In this document: positions 1 to 7,559 of the stretch, in pieces
Layout of the letters: each line of letters starts with the position of its first letter
How positions within the stretch are numbered: position 1 is the first letter of the stretch
Assembly: GCA_963974055.1 (NCBI GenBank)
Contig: CAXBCP010000003.1
Coordinates: 200,877 to 264,876, forward strand
Reading direction: 5' to 3'
Source of the DNA: CAXBCP01 sp963974055
Lineage (GTDB): Bacteria > Pseudomonadota > Alphaproteobacteria > MPNO01 > UBA830
DNA: 64,000 nucleotides
Position numbers and translations under genes: made by a program
Notes under the pieces: model-generated
What the model was told of the DNA's origin: nothing
The model's database searches: none
What the model saw: only the letters and a program-made list of their open reading frames with translations

Positions 1-166
1 CACCGGTGACGACGATACAACGAAGATCGGCATCCGCGGACAGGTCTTCGAAAATATCGCCGATGCGCGCCCACGAGGCGGCATCGAGGGCGTTTCTTTT
101 TTCAGGGCGGTTAATCGTGACGGTAGCCAAGGCGCCGTCGCGGTCGAGCAGAATGGATTCGGTCAT
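1..166 (-). CDS. Enoyl-CoA hydratase/isomerase family protein (N-terminal part, runs off the left edge)
   Basis: Reading leftward from an ATG at 166, the first 55 codons begin MTESILLDRDG and contain INRPEKRNALD, the standard opening of the crotonase (enoyl-CoA hydratase/isomerase) family: a first beta strand followed by the N-R-P-x-x-x-N-A-L motif. Members hydrate or isomerise acyl-CoA thioesters, usually in fatty-acid or amino-acid catabolism, in the cytoplasm. The oxyanion-hole and catalytic residues lie beyond the window, so the substrate cannot be told. A weak GAAAG sits 5 bases before the start. The gene is divergent from the next one. Family assignment is secure, function is not. Confidence 0.8.
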   Translation of the reverse strand, partial: MTESILLDRDGALATVTINRPEKRNALDAASWARIGDIFEDLSADADLRCIVVTG

Positions 167-304
167 GGAACTTTCGCAGAAATTCGGGTTCAGGCGTTTC
201 TAGCATATCGACTTGGAAAAGAAGCGTCGGAAATTTTTACAGAATATTGCCGAGTTGTTTTCGAAAAAACGTCCAATGCGTTGAAATATAACAGCTAATC
301 GAAA

Positions 305-320
305 TGGCACGAAATTTGCA
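305..320 (+). promoter_or_regulatory. Sigma-54 (RpoN) -24/-12 promoter
   Basis: The bases TGGCACG, then AAAT, then TTGCA match the RpoN consensus without a mismatch, with the invariant GG (306-307) and GC (318-319) separated by exactly 10 bases. Transcription would begin near 331, about 26 bases before the small ORF at 357. The stretch upstream (about 235-300) is AT-rich, as expected for IHF-assisted looping. I do not see a clear activator-binding dyad. The match is seen directly; its use is inferred. Confidence 0.7.
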
Positions 321-356
321 TATTAATCTGCGTTGCTGAACCTGAGTGATAAGACC

Positions 357-512
357 ATGAAGATCAGATCCCGCAGACGTCGGAAACTGGCCTGGCTTCG
401 CCGCCGGGGCAACGATGATGCCGCAACGGCGATGAGCCGCGGCATCGTGACCGTGTCGATTTGCGCAGGTGCCGGTATGTGGGGCTACGCCATGATCAAC
501 CTGGCAACGTAG
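357..512 (+). CDS. Predicted 51-residue single-span membrane microprotein
   Basis: An ATG at 357 opens 51 codons ending in TAG at 510-512. The product starts with a very basic segment (MKIRSRRRKLAWLRRR), then a hydrophobic stretch from about residue 26 (GIVTVSICAGAGMWGYAMI) that could span the membrane once with the N-terminus in the cytoplasm. I recognise no family. Support comes from its position 26 bases downstream of a near-perfect sigma-54 promoter. The ribosome site is weak (GAG about 11 bases upstream). It could also be a non-coding leader, so confidence in translation is modest. Confidence 0.4.
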   Translation: MKIRSRRRRKLAWLRRRGNDDAATAMSRGIVTVSICAGAGMWGYAMINLAT

Positions 513-709
513 CGTTCTCTCCGTCCGGTCGCCCTTCCGGATTTGTCGGCGCCTGTTCGCGTTGCGCGGTCGCGCTGATTTACATTCAACCTCACATCTA
601 GTTGAATTGCGCGGATGGCAAAAGGGCCTCAAATGCGGGGTCGACAGCCGGTACAGGCCGGTCCGGATGCGATGTTTTTTGTACGGCAGCCCGCTGACAG
701 GAGGGATAT

Positions 710-1204
710 ATGTCCGGGAGATGTTTTCTCAAAGCCGCGACGGTCGCGGCGATCGCCGGGATCGGCACGGCCGCGGCTACAATCGGCGCATCGGCGGCGG
801 ATTCAGGCCATGTGATCGAACTGACTCAGGTCGGCTGCCAGTTTGTCGAATCCGAGAACGGCCTGGATCACGGCTACAAGCCGGCGAAAAAGGCCGATTG
901 CGTCGTGATCAACCGCAAGACCGGCGATGCACGGCTCGGGGCAGCCAAAGTCCTGGAGCTCAAACCCGGCAGCTACACCTTTCGCGTGGTCAATAAAAAC
1001 GTGCCATACGAACTCGGTTTCTGGCTGCGGTCGAAGGGGTATGACTGGCGGAATCCATTACACAAGGTGACGAAGACAAGCGTTTCCGGCGGCGGCCTGG
1101 TTCAGGGCACGAGCAAGGAATACAAGGTCACCCTGAAACCCGGGGAATACGTCTATTCCTGTCCGCTGAACACGACCCCCGATTACAGGCTGGTCGTTAA
1201 GTAG
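710..1204 (+). CDS. Exported cupredoxin-like protein
   Basis: The product has 164 residues. A strong AGGAGG at 699-704 fixes the ATG. Residues 1-30 form a cleavable signal peptide (hydrophobic core AAIAGIGTAAATIGASA then AAD). The mature part has the beta-sandwich pattern of small plastocyanin/azurin-like proteins: LELKPGSYTFRVVNKNVPYELGFWL, then TLKPGEYVYSCPLNTTPDYRLVVK at the end. The final strand carries the expected Cys, but the His and Met that follow Cys in blue copper proteins are absent (CPLNTTPDY). It may therefore not bind type-1 copper. Periplasmic location is inferred from the signal. It stands alone, convergent with the dehydrogenase gene. Confidence 0.65.
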   Translation: MSGRCFLKAATVAAIAGIGTAAATIGASAADSGHVIELTQVGCQFVESENGLDHGYKPAKKADCVVINRKTGDARLGAAKVLELKPGSYTFRVVNKNVPYELGFWLRSKGYDWRNPLHKVTKTSVSGGGLVQGTSKEYKVTLKPGEYVYSCPLNTTPDYRLVVK

Positions 1205-1232
1205 GACCGGGCCACACGCGGTATCGGCGCAC

Positions 1233-2306
1233 TTAGCCGATTTCGGCGGCGAGGTTGCCGATCAGTTCTTCCATATCGGCGGCACCGTTCAGCCGGCCCG
1301 CCACAGCGGAATGCGGCGTCAGCAGGGCCTTGGGATAGTTTTTCAGCGGCTCGTCGGGCGGCGACGGCTCTTCGTAGTGCACGTCCAGGGCGATCCCGCC
1401 CAGCCGGTCGCTTTCCAGAACGTCCATCAGCGCATCGCGGTCTATGATCGCGGCGCGTGAAATGTTGATCAGGAACGATCCGTCCTTCATGCGGGCGAAG
1501 GCGTCGGCGTCGATCATCCCGCGGGTGGTGTCGTTGATCGGCAGGTGAACGCTCACGTAGTCTGACCGCTCCAGCAGTTCTTCGAATCCGCAATAGGTTG
1601 CGCCCAGCGGCTTTTCGATATTTTCGGGCAGCCGGGTGCGCTGGTAATACAATACGTTTGCGCCGAACGCCGTCGACCGGGACGCCACCTCGCGCCCGAT
1701 CTCGCCGAGGCCGAGACAACCGATCGTGGAACCGTACAGCGTGCCCAGGCCGTGAACGCGGCCCCAATTGGCGGCCGCAGCATGCCGCCGGTCGTGCATA
1801 CGCGGCTGGAAACCGGCCTCGCGCAGGCTTTCTTCGTCGATCCTGTGATTAACCAGGCACAGTTTTTTTGCCATCGAGATCATCATGGCGAAGGCATGTT
1901 CCGCCACGGCCACGTTGACGCGCCGGCGCAGCGGATACACCGCAACGCCGTGGCGCGCGCAGGCGTCCAGGTCGATATTGCGCATGTCGGTCCCGAATTT
2001 CTGCACGACCTTGAGCCTGGGCGCCGCCGCCAGTTCTTCCTCGCCCACGGCCAGGGTTTCGCAGACGATGCCGTCGGCATCCCGGATCGCCGCCCGGAAT
2101 GCGTCCTGGCCTTCGACCATCATGTAGCTTGCGGGATAAAGCTTCGGGATCGATGCCCGCACACTGTTCACCCAGCCGTCGAAATCGGGGACATCGACGT
2201 GGTAATAGTCTGCAATGGCGGCGTATCGTTCGGGGTCTGTATCGGGGTCCAGGATGACCTGGGATGTACGGATTATGACGTCGTCTTCCGCGACGATTTT
2301 AGGCAT
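1233..2306 (-). CDS. D-isomer-specific 2-hydroxyacid dehydrogenase
   Basis: The product has 357 residues. It is an NAD(P)-dependent cytoplasmic oxidoreductase of the D-2-hydroxyacid dehydrogenase family, which interconverts 2-oxo acids and D-2-hydroxy acids. The Rossmann motif is CLGLGEIG at 197-204. The catalytic set is visible as Arg284 in NISRAA, Glu312/313 in HYEEP and His332 in TPHSA. The start at 2306 is preferred over a much longer upstream reading because GGAG lies 9 bases ahead and the upstream part would overlap nadK out of frame. It lies 14 bases after nadK on the same strand and is probably co-transcribed. Substrate is unknown; phosphoglycerate dehydrogenase and glyoxylate reductase are relatives. 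Confidence 0.85.
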   Translation of the reverse strand: MPKIVAEDDVIIRTSQVILDPDTDPERYAAIADYYHVDVPDFDGWVNSVRASIPKLYPASYMMVEGQDAFRAAIRDADGIVCETLAVGEEELAAAPRLKVVQKFGTDMRNIDLDACARHGVAVYPLRRRVNVAVAEHAFAMMISMAKKLCLVNHRIDEESLREAGFQPRMHDRRHAAAANWGRVHGLGTLYGSTIGCLGLGEIGREVASRSTAFGANVLYYQRTRLPENIEKPLGATYCGFEELLERSDYVSVHLPINDTTRGMIDADAFARMKDGSFLINISRAAIIDRDALMDVLESDRLGGIALDVHYEEPSPPDEPLKNYPKALLTPHSAVAGRLNGAADMEELIGNLAAEIG

Positions 2307-2320
2307 TCGGCGTGCTCCGG

Positions 2321-3088
2321 TCAGGGGGTGAACTGTTCGTTCAGGATGCGGTCTTCGAGATTGTGTTCCGGGTCGAACAGCAGGGAGAAGGATTTGTCGC
2401 TCGACGCGCGCACCGTGACCCGCTTCACATCGCGAATCTCGGTATAGTCGCCGACCGCGCTGACCGGCCGTTTGCGCGGCTCCAGCACCTCCAGCGTGAT
2501 TGTCACCGATGCCGGCAGCAGCGCACCGCGCCAACGCCGCGGACGGAACGCGCTGATCGGGGTCAGCGCCAGCAGGTTTGCGTCCAGCGGCACGATCGGG
2601 CCGTGCGCGGACAGGTTATAGGCCGTGCTGCCCGCCGGCGTCGCCACCAGTACGCCATCGCAGATAAGTTCCGGCAGCCGGACCTTGCGGTCGATCTTGA
2701 TCCGCAGTTTCGCAGCCTGTCGGGTTTGTCTCAGCAGCGATATTTCATTGATGGCCACCGACTTGCTTGCATTTCCCTCAACGTCCAGCACCGTCATCTC
2801 GAGCGGTCGCAGCTGGACCCGCTCGGCATTCGCGAGGCGTTTGACGAGGCTGGTTTCCCGGTATTCGTTCATCAGAAAGCCGACCGTGCCGCGGTTCATG
2901 CCGTAAATAGGGATATCCGTATCGAGCCAAGCGTGCAGGGTTTCCAGCATATGGCCGTCGCCGCCAAGGGCGACAATCACATCCGCTTCCTCCGGCGGCA
3001 CGTGATCGTATTTTGCCGTCAGTTTGCGGTAGGCCTTTTGCGCCGATTCGGAGCTGGCGGCGACAAAGGCGATCTTGGAAACGGTCAT
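2321..3088 (-). CDS. nadK: NAD kinase
   Basis: The product has 255 residues, normal for proteobacterial NadK. The enzyme phosphorylates NAD at the 2' hydroxyl of the adenosine ribose to give NADP, in the cytoplasm. The catalytic GGDG is at 42-45 (VALGGDGHML). The family motifs GTVGFLMNE (about 67-75), INEIS (about 117) and DGVLVATPAGSTAY follow in order. It precedes the 2-hydroxyacid dehydrogenase by 14 bases, so the two probably share a message. No good ribosome site is visible before the ATG at 3088. Confidence 0.93.
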   Translation of the reverse strand: MTVSKIAFVAASSESAQKAYRKLTAKYDHVPPEEADVIVALGGDGHMLETLHAWLDTDIPIYGMNRGTVGFLMNEYRETSLVKRLANAERVQLRPLEMTVLDVEGNASKSVAINEISLLRQTRQAAKLRIKIDRKVRLPELICDGVLVATPAGSTAYNLSAHGPIVPLDANLLALTPISAFRPRRWRGALLPASVTITLEVLEPRKRPVSAVGDYTEIRDVKRVTVRASSDKSFSLLFDPEHNLEDRILNEQFTP

Positions 3089-3154
3089 CTGAATATGCCA
3101 ATCAACTGGGTGAGCGGGAGTATATCGTCCGCCGGCCAGTGCGCCAAACCCGAC

Positions 3155-4831
3155 CTAGCGGGCGCCTGCATCGCGAAGCGTCTGGATAATGGCCCTGTTG
3201 CCTTCGCGGGTTGCGTGCGCGAGCGCCGTCAGGCCGTTCCGGTCCTGCGCGTTCAGGTCTGCGCCCGCGTCGATCAGGCTGCGGAGTACCGCAACATGCC
3301 CGTTCCATGCCGCGCGGATAAGAGCTGTGCCGCCGTTTGAATCCGGGCGGTCGGGATTGGCTCCGCTCTCCAGGAGACGTGCGACGACATTGGTATGGCC
3401 GTTGATCGCCGCCCAGATCAGGGGCGTGCGTCCTTCAGAATCGGGGAGCTCGGTCTCCACACCCCGGTCCAGCAGGAGCTGGATAACCTGCGACCGGCCC
3501 CGCCAGGCTGCACCGATAACGGCGTTGCGGCCCTCTTCCCCGGCTTTGTCCGCGTCCGCGCCGCGGGCGAGCAGTGACAGGACCGCATCGATTTCGCCCT
3601 GTTCCGATGCATCCCGCAATGCGTCGTTCATGTCCCGGCGGTTGGTGTTGCCGGCGGGGATGTCCGTAAGGTCGTTGATCAGGCTGCCCCACCGTGCCCG
3701 CAGTCGTCTCGACTGCACCAGTTCGCTGGGTTTCAGCAGGTTCTTCAGAAGCGCGCTGCCGGTTTTTGCCCCTTCGTCTCCGGCGTCGGCGGCAAGCGAC
3801 CACCAGAATGCCGATTCCGCCTGATCCTGTGACACGCCAAACCCCGTGAACCGCATCAGGCCGAGCAGGGACTGCGCCGGCGCAAATCCCTGCTGTGCGG
3901 CGCGGGTGAGCAATTTAAACGCTTCCACGGGATCTTTGGGAACGTCGTCGCCGCGGATGTATTTTCCGGCCAGGTTGAACTGCGCGTGCGGGTAGCCGGC
4001 CCGGGCTGCCTTGTTCAGGCGCGCAAGTGTTTTCCGGCGGGCCTGCTCCGGCACCGTGCCGGCATCCGCCCGCGGCGTTGCGGCCTGGCGCAGCCGTTTG
4101 TCGCTGCTGAGCATTTGCACGACCAAGTCGCGTTTGCGTCCCGTAACGGCCTGTACGAAATCGCTGTTTTGGACCTGGATGTTTTCGCCGGCGGCGGGAA
4201 GAACGGCCCGGGTTTCCGGAATTGCCTGCGCAACGGTCGCGGTGCGCGCCGGTGCGCCGGTTTTCGCCGTTGTCCGTTCGGGGGCCGGTGGCGTTGTCGG
4301 GGCAGGCGCGGCGGCGGGGGAGCGTGCCGCGGTGTCCGGTCGCGGCGGCTGTTCGCCGGCTTGTGCGTCCCCGCGGGGCGGGGCGGTTTGCGACGCCTGT
4401 TGCGCCTGCCGGGTGCGTTCGGCGAGACGCTGCAGCAATGCCGACGACCGGCTTTGTCCGGTTTGTCGGGATTCCGGCCGGGCAAGCGAGCCTTCGGGGA
4501 TACGTGTTTTGGCGGCGGCTCCATCTTCCGGCCGTGCGGCCTCCGGGAACGGCGTCACGCCGGACGGGCCGACAACGAGCGCTGGAAGCTTGCCAGTCGT
4601 CGTAACCTGCGGGGCCTGCGTAGACCGGGTGGTGTCGGGGGCTATGACATCCTGGCGCCGGTCGACAGCATCGGCGCTGACGATTTCGACGGATATCGAA
4701 TGTCCGGAAGAATCATCAAGCGCACCGGACTTGCGTTTGAATATGTCCGGCAGCATCGGCAGGCCGGCAAACAGTGCGCCCATAATGCTGCCATGCAGAA
4801 GCATGGAGATCAGCGTACCCCGCCACATCAT
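3155..4831 (-). CDS. TolA-like membrane-anchored protein with Sel1 and ankyrin repeats
   Basis: The product has 558 residues in three visible parts. Residues 5-27 (LISMLLHGSIMGALFAGLP) form an uncleaved inner-membrane anchor like those of TolA/TonB-type proteins, followed by a long Pro/Ala/Gln-rich, probably disordered stretch to about 265. Residues about 279-355 contain two Sel1-type helical repeats (GYPHAQFNLAGKYIRG; GFAPAQSLLGLMRFTG). Residues about 402-556 contain five ankyrin repeats (such as GRTPLIWAAINGHTNVV and GGTALIRAAWNGHVAVL). The repeats would lie in the periplasm if the anchor is N-in. Sel1 and ankyrin arrays bind proteins. No catalytic motif is seen and the partner is unknown. 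The gene lies between nadK and rplI on the same strand. Confidence 0.75.
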   Translation of the reverse strand: MMWRGTLISMLLHGSIMGALFAGLPMLPDIFKRKSGALDDSSGHSISVEIVSADAVDRRQDVIAPDTTRSTQAPQVTTTGKLPALVVGPSGVTPFPEAARPEDGAAAKTRIPEGSLARPESRQTGQSRSSALLQRLAERTRQAQQASQTAPPRGDAQAGEQPPRPDTAARSPAAAPAPTTPPAPERTTAKTGAPARTATVAQAIPETRAVLPAAGENIQVQNSDFVQAVTGRKRDLVVQMLSSDKRLRQAATPRADAGTVPEQARRKTLARLNKAARAGYPHAQFNLAGKYIRGDDVPKDPVEAFKLLTRAAQQGFAPAQSLLGLMRFTGFGVSQDQAESAFWWSLAADAGDEGAKTGSALLKNLLKPSELVQSRRLRARWGSLINDLTDIPAGNTNRRDMNDALRDASEQGEIDAVLSLLARGADADKAGEEGRNAVIGAAWRGRSQVIQLLLDRGVETELPDSEGRTPLIWAAINGHTNVVARLLESGANPDRPDSNGGTALIRAAWNGHVAVLRSLIDAGADLNAQDRNGLTALAHATREGNRAIIQTLRDAGAR

Positions 4832-4909
4832 TCGGGGCCGCTCCGGCGTTTTACCATTGGAAAAGGTTGCGGCCCGGCAATTGCGCCGGGCCGGCTAATA
4901 CCGGTGTCG

Positions 4910-5557
4910 TCAGCTGGCGGGCTTGTCCGCGTCGCCATCATCGGATCCGGCTTCGTCAATGGCCGGCGCCGCCTCTGTCGACAGCTCCGACTCGCCGGGG
5001 ATTGCTTCGGCTTCGAAGACTTCCTCGACGTCGATGGCGTCTTCTTCGACAATGTCGACGACATCGCCGTCGCGGTTGACGCGTTCGCCGCGCGCCTGCA
5101 TTTCGGCTTCTTCGGTTGACCGGGCGACGTTCGCCGTTATTTCGGCGGAGACTTCGGGGTGGAGGTCGACACGGACGGGATGCATGCCGACAGTCTTGAT
5201 CGGCCGCGCGAGCTTCACCTGGCGGCGGTCAACGGTGACGCCCGCTTCGGTAATGCCCGTCGATATGTCGCGCGTCGTCACCGAACCGTACAGCTGGTCG
5301 CCGTCGCTGGCCTGGCGGACGATGATGATCGTCATCCCGTCCATGTCCTTGGCGAGGCGTTCGGCCTCAGCACGGTTTTCAAGGTTTTCGGCCTCAAGCT
5401 GGGCGCGCTGTTCCTGGAACACGGCACGGCTGGATTCGCTTGCCCGGAGGGCTTTCTTCTGCGGCAGGAGATAGTTGCGCGCATAGCCCGGCTTGACGCT
5501 GACCACGTCGCCCATCTGGCCCAGTTTTTCGATTCGTTCGAGCAGTATGACTTCCAT
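4910..5557 (-). CDS. rplI: 50S ribosomal protein bL9 with acidic C-terminal tail
   Basis: The product has 215 residues, longer than the usual 150 or so. The start MEVILLERIEKLGQMGDVV and the GYARNYLLPQKKAL motif near 24-38 are diagnostic of bL9, which binds 23S rRNA at the base of the L1 stalk. After about residue 165 there is an extra tail rich in Asp and Glu, probably disordered, as in several alphaproteobacterial bL9 proteins. The ATG is set by AGGGAA about 8 bases upstream. It overlaps the DUF2232 stop as TAATG and is the last gene of the rpsF-rpsR-DUF2232-rplI set. Confidence 0.95.
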   Translation of the reverse strand: MEVILLERIEKLGQMGDVVSVKPGYARNYLLPQKKALRASESSRAVFQEQRAQLEAENLENRAEAERLAKDMDGMTIIIVRQASDGDQLYGSVTTRDISTGITEAGVTVDRRQVKLARPIKTVGMHPVRVDLHPEVSAEITANVARSTEEAEMQARGERVNRDGDVVDIVEEDAIDVEEVFEAEAIPGESELSTEAAPAIDEAGSDDGDADKPAS

Positions 5558-6519
5558 TATTCGTTCCCTTTGTTCGTCCGCCGCGTCTGCATCCGTTCGC
5601 GGAGCCGCAGCCAGTATTCCAATATGCCCAAAAGCGCGATAATCGCGGCGGGCCAGAGCAGCAAAATCAATAGCAAATAGACCGCCGCCAGCATTATGGG
5701 GCGTCCGGGCCAAGCGGCGGAGATACTATGCAGAACTGCCAGCCCGATAAAGAAAAAAGGTATCGTTGCGATCAACATTACGTTGAAGCCGAAAAAGCCC
5801 GGTTCTCCGCCAAAAAACGTGAGCAAAATGCCAAAAACGACTGCCGCGGCGGGCCAGAGCGGTCCCTTAATTTCACGATAATCGGGTTTCGGCCGGATAT
5901 TTTTCCCCGATGCGGTCAGAAACTGCTGCGCGAGAACGCCGTTGACGACGTTCATCAGCACCCAGGAAGCAACCGCTACGGCCGGGAAAAAACGGGACAT
6001 CGTTTTGATGACCTCGTCGACCGCGGCTTTGTCGGCGCCGCGAAAAGCGCTCATGACCGTCGAGAGATACCCTTCGATCGCGCCCCGGACACCGTTTTCG
6101 CCGCCCATGAAGATCAGGTAGGCGACGACGAATGCCACAAGTCCGAGTCCTGTCAGCCAGCCGAGAATGCGGCCAGCCGGATACCATTCCGTGACCCCGT
6201 CGGGGCTGTCCTGTCCCGTTGACGGATCGATCGTCCGACTCTGCAGGGCGAAGTACACAACGACGAGCACCGGGAGGGCAGACGTGAGGATGAAAAGCGA
6301 CAGCGCGCCGACACCGGGAGAGCCGAGCGCGACGAGAATCGCCGCGGTCGCCGCCGCCATCGCCGCCGGCATGAATCCGAGGGCAAGGCCGGTCGCCGCA
6401 ATCGGCGCCTGTGCAAAATAGGCGAGCATAAAGGCGCCGGGCGACCCGAGCGTCACCGAGAGGTGAAGCAGGGCGGCAACGACGCCCGCGCCCAACGGGA
6501 TGAGCTGTGCGCGCGGCAT
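5557..6519 (-). CDS. DUF2232 (YybS-like) multi-pass membrane protein
   Basis: The product has 320 residues with about eight hydrophobic membrane segments and a basic C-terminus (RLRERMQTRRTNKG). It matches the DUF2232 family commonly found between rpsR and rplI in alphaproteobacteria; it resembles YybS and ECF-transporter S components in overall shape. Its molecular job is not known. The stop overlaps the rplI start by one base (TAATG), implying coupled translation with a ribosomal protein. Two short hairpins lie between it and rpsR upstream. Membrane location is clear, function is not. Confidence 0.85.
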   Translation of the reverse strand: MPRAQLIPLGAGVVAALLHLSVTLGSPGAFMLAYFAQAPIAATGLALGFMPAAMAAATAAILVALGSPGVGALSLFILTSALPVLVVVYFALQSRTIDPSTGQDSPDGVTEWYPAGRILGWLTGLGLVAFVVAYLIFMGGENGVRGAIEGYLSTVMSAFRGADKAAVDEVIKTMSRFFPAVAVASWVLMNVVNGVLAQQFLTASGKNIRPKPDYREIKGPLWPAAAVVFGILLTFFGGEPGFFGFNVMLIATIPFFFIGLAVLHSISAAWPGRPIMLAAVYLLLILLLWPAAIIALLGILEYWLRLRERMQTRRTNKGNE

Positions 6520-6532
6520 AAATTTACTTCCG

Positions 6533-6572
6533 GCCGGCGAACCGGCGGTTTGACTGCTGCCGGCGAACCGGC
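6533..6572 (-). repeat. Two direct copies of a UUCG-loop hairpin between rpsR and the DUF2232 gene
   Basis: The 14-base block GCCGGCGAACCGGC occurs at 6533-6546 and again at 6559-6572. In the leftward transcript each copy reads GCCGG-UUCG-CCGGC, a 5-bp all-GC stem closed by a UUCG tetraloop. They occupy most of the 58-base gap after rpsR. Such stems could stop exonucleases or set the ratio between ribosomal and membrane-protein messages. No U-run follows, so they are not simple terminators. Confidence 0.6.
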
Positions 6573-6577
6573 AACGG

Positions 6578-6805
6578 TCAGTTAATCAGAAACGGCATCA
6601 GCGCGAGATTGCGCGCCCGCTTGATTGCGGTGGCGAGTTCGCGCTGTTTCTTGGCTGAAACGGCCGTAATACGGCTCGGCACGATCTTGCCGCGTTCAGA
6701 CGTGAACCGCTGAAGCAGTTTGACGTTCTTATAATCGATCTTCGGGGCATTATCCCCGGAAAACGGGCAGCTCTTGGGCCGCCGGAAAAAGGGGCGCCGG
6801 CTCAT
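6578..6805 (-). CDS. rpsR: 30S ribosomal protein bS18
   Basis: The product has 75 residues, normal for bS18. The motif DYKNVKLLQRFTSERGKIVPSR and the following AKKQRELATAIKRARNLALMPF are diagnostic. It pairs with bS6 on the platform of the small subunit. The ATG overlaps the rpsF stop as ATGA, so translation of the two partners is coupled. The N-terminal Cys13 is the only cysteine; zinc-ligand-rich variants have more. Confidence 0.97.
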   Translation of the reverse strand: MSRRPFFRRPKSCPFSGDNAPKIDYKNVKLLQRFTSERGKIVPSRITAVSAKKQRELATAIKRARNLALMPFLIN

Positions 6806-7269
6806 TCTTCGGTTTCCTTGGTGTCGGAGGCGGGGGTATCAGACGCCGATGCGCTGGCCGATACTGCCGGCGTATCGCCGCTGTCGCGTTTCGGCCGGTC
6901 ATCATCGCGGCCACGACCGCGGTCGCGATCCCGGTCGTCGCGGTTGCTTTTGCTCTGCATCATCACCGACGGTTCTTCGTCATGCTCGTCGACGCGGATG
7001 CTCATGTAGCGAAGCACGTCTTCGTGGATACGCATGTTGCGTTCCATTTCGCTCAGCGCCGCGGGCGGGCAGTCGATGTTCAGCAGCGAATAATGGCCCT
7101 TCCGGTTCTTTTTGATCCGGTAGGCGAGGGATTTCAGGCCCCAATATTCGTCTTTCACGACCTTGCCGCCGTTTTCCTCAAGGATCTTCGTCATATCCGC
7201 TGTGAGGGTTTCGACCTGGGTCGCGGAAATATCCGGGCGTGCGATATACACGCTTTCGTATAATGGCAC
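6802..7269 (-). CDS. rpsF: 30S ribosomal protein bS6 with charged C-terminal extension
   Basis: The product has 155 residues. The first 95 or so form the bS6 fold (MPLYESVYIARPDIS ... YWGLKSLAYRIKKNRKGHYSLLNI), which heterodimerises with bS18 on 16S rRNA. The rest is a low-complexity tail rich in Arg-Asp pairs and then Ser/Ala/Thr/Glu, as found in many alphaproteobacterial bS6 proteins. The start is GTG at 7269, supported by AGGAG 8 bases upstream. It is the first gene of the operon with rpsR, DUF2232 and rplI. The leader carries an 11-base tandem repeat. Confidence 0.96.
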   Translation of the reverse strand: MPLYESVYIARPDISATQVETLTADMTKILEENGGKVVKDEYWGLKSLAYRIKKNRKGHYSLLNIDCPPAALSEMERNMRIHEDVLRYMSIRVDEHDEEPSVMMQSKSNRDDRDRDRGRGRDDDRPKRDSGDTPAVSASASASDTPASDTKETEE

Positions 7270-7280
7270 CGTTGTTACTC

Positions 7281-7302
7281 CTGGTTAGCGTCTGGTTAGC
7301 GT
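7281..7302 (-). repeat. 11-base tandem duplication directly before the rpsF ribosome site
   Basis: CTGGTTAGCGT occurs at 7281-7291 and is repeated without a break at 7292-7302. In the rpsF leader this reads ACGCTAACCAG twice and then runs straight into the AGGAG ribosome site. It could be a recent slippage duplication or part of the leader structure through which bS6 or bS18 controls the operon. Confidence 0.6.
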
Positions 7303-7485
7303 CCGGCCCGCAGGTATCTGTGACACCCCGTCCGGTACGCCGCTCTGTAGCTAGAATTCGGACACCTAAAAGGGCCGAATCCGAATAATAATCGATATAA
7401 AATTGCGCGCCGAAGCACGAGGCGCCGGAATATACACATTTGGCGGGCACACGCAAGCGATCCCGGTATGATTCGCCCCACTATC

Positions 7486-7513
7486 TTGACTCACCTTAAC
7501 CACCGTCTATGAC
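7486..7513 (+). promoter_or_regulatory. Sigma-70-type promoter for the fabD operon
   Basis: TTGACT at 7486-7491 and TATGAC at 7508-7513 are separated by 16 bases. Transcription would start near 7520, giving a leader of about 40 bases that ends with GGGAAC before the fabD ATG. It lies in the 290-base gap between divergent rpsF and fabD. The rest of that gap holds the rpsF leader; I could not place the rpsF promoter with confidence. Confidence 0.6.
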
Positions 7514-7559
7514 TGCGGAAAGATGCCCCTAAGGGGCGGAAACCGATAGGGAACAAGAA

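Noticed and set aside
1233..2534. 433-codon reading of the 2-hydroxyacid dehydrogenase
   Set aside because: The extra N-terminal 76 codons lie in the nadK gene, are not family-like, and a good ribosome site supports the shorter start.
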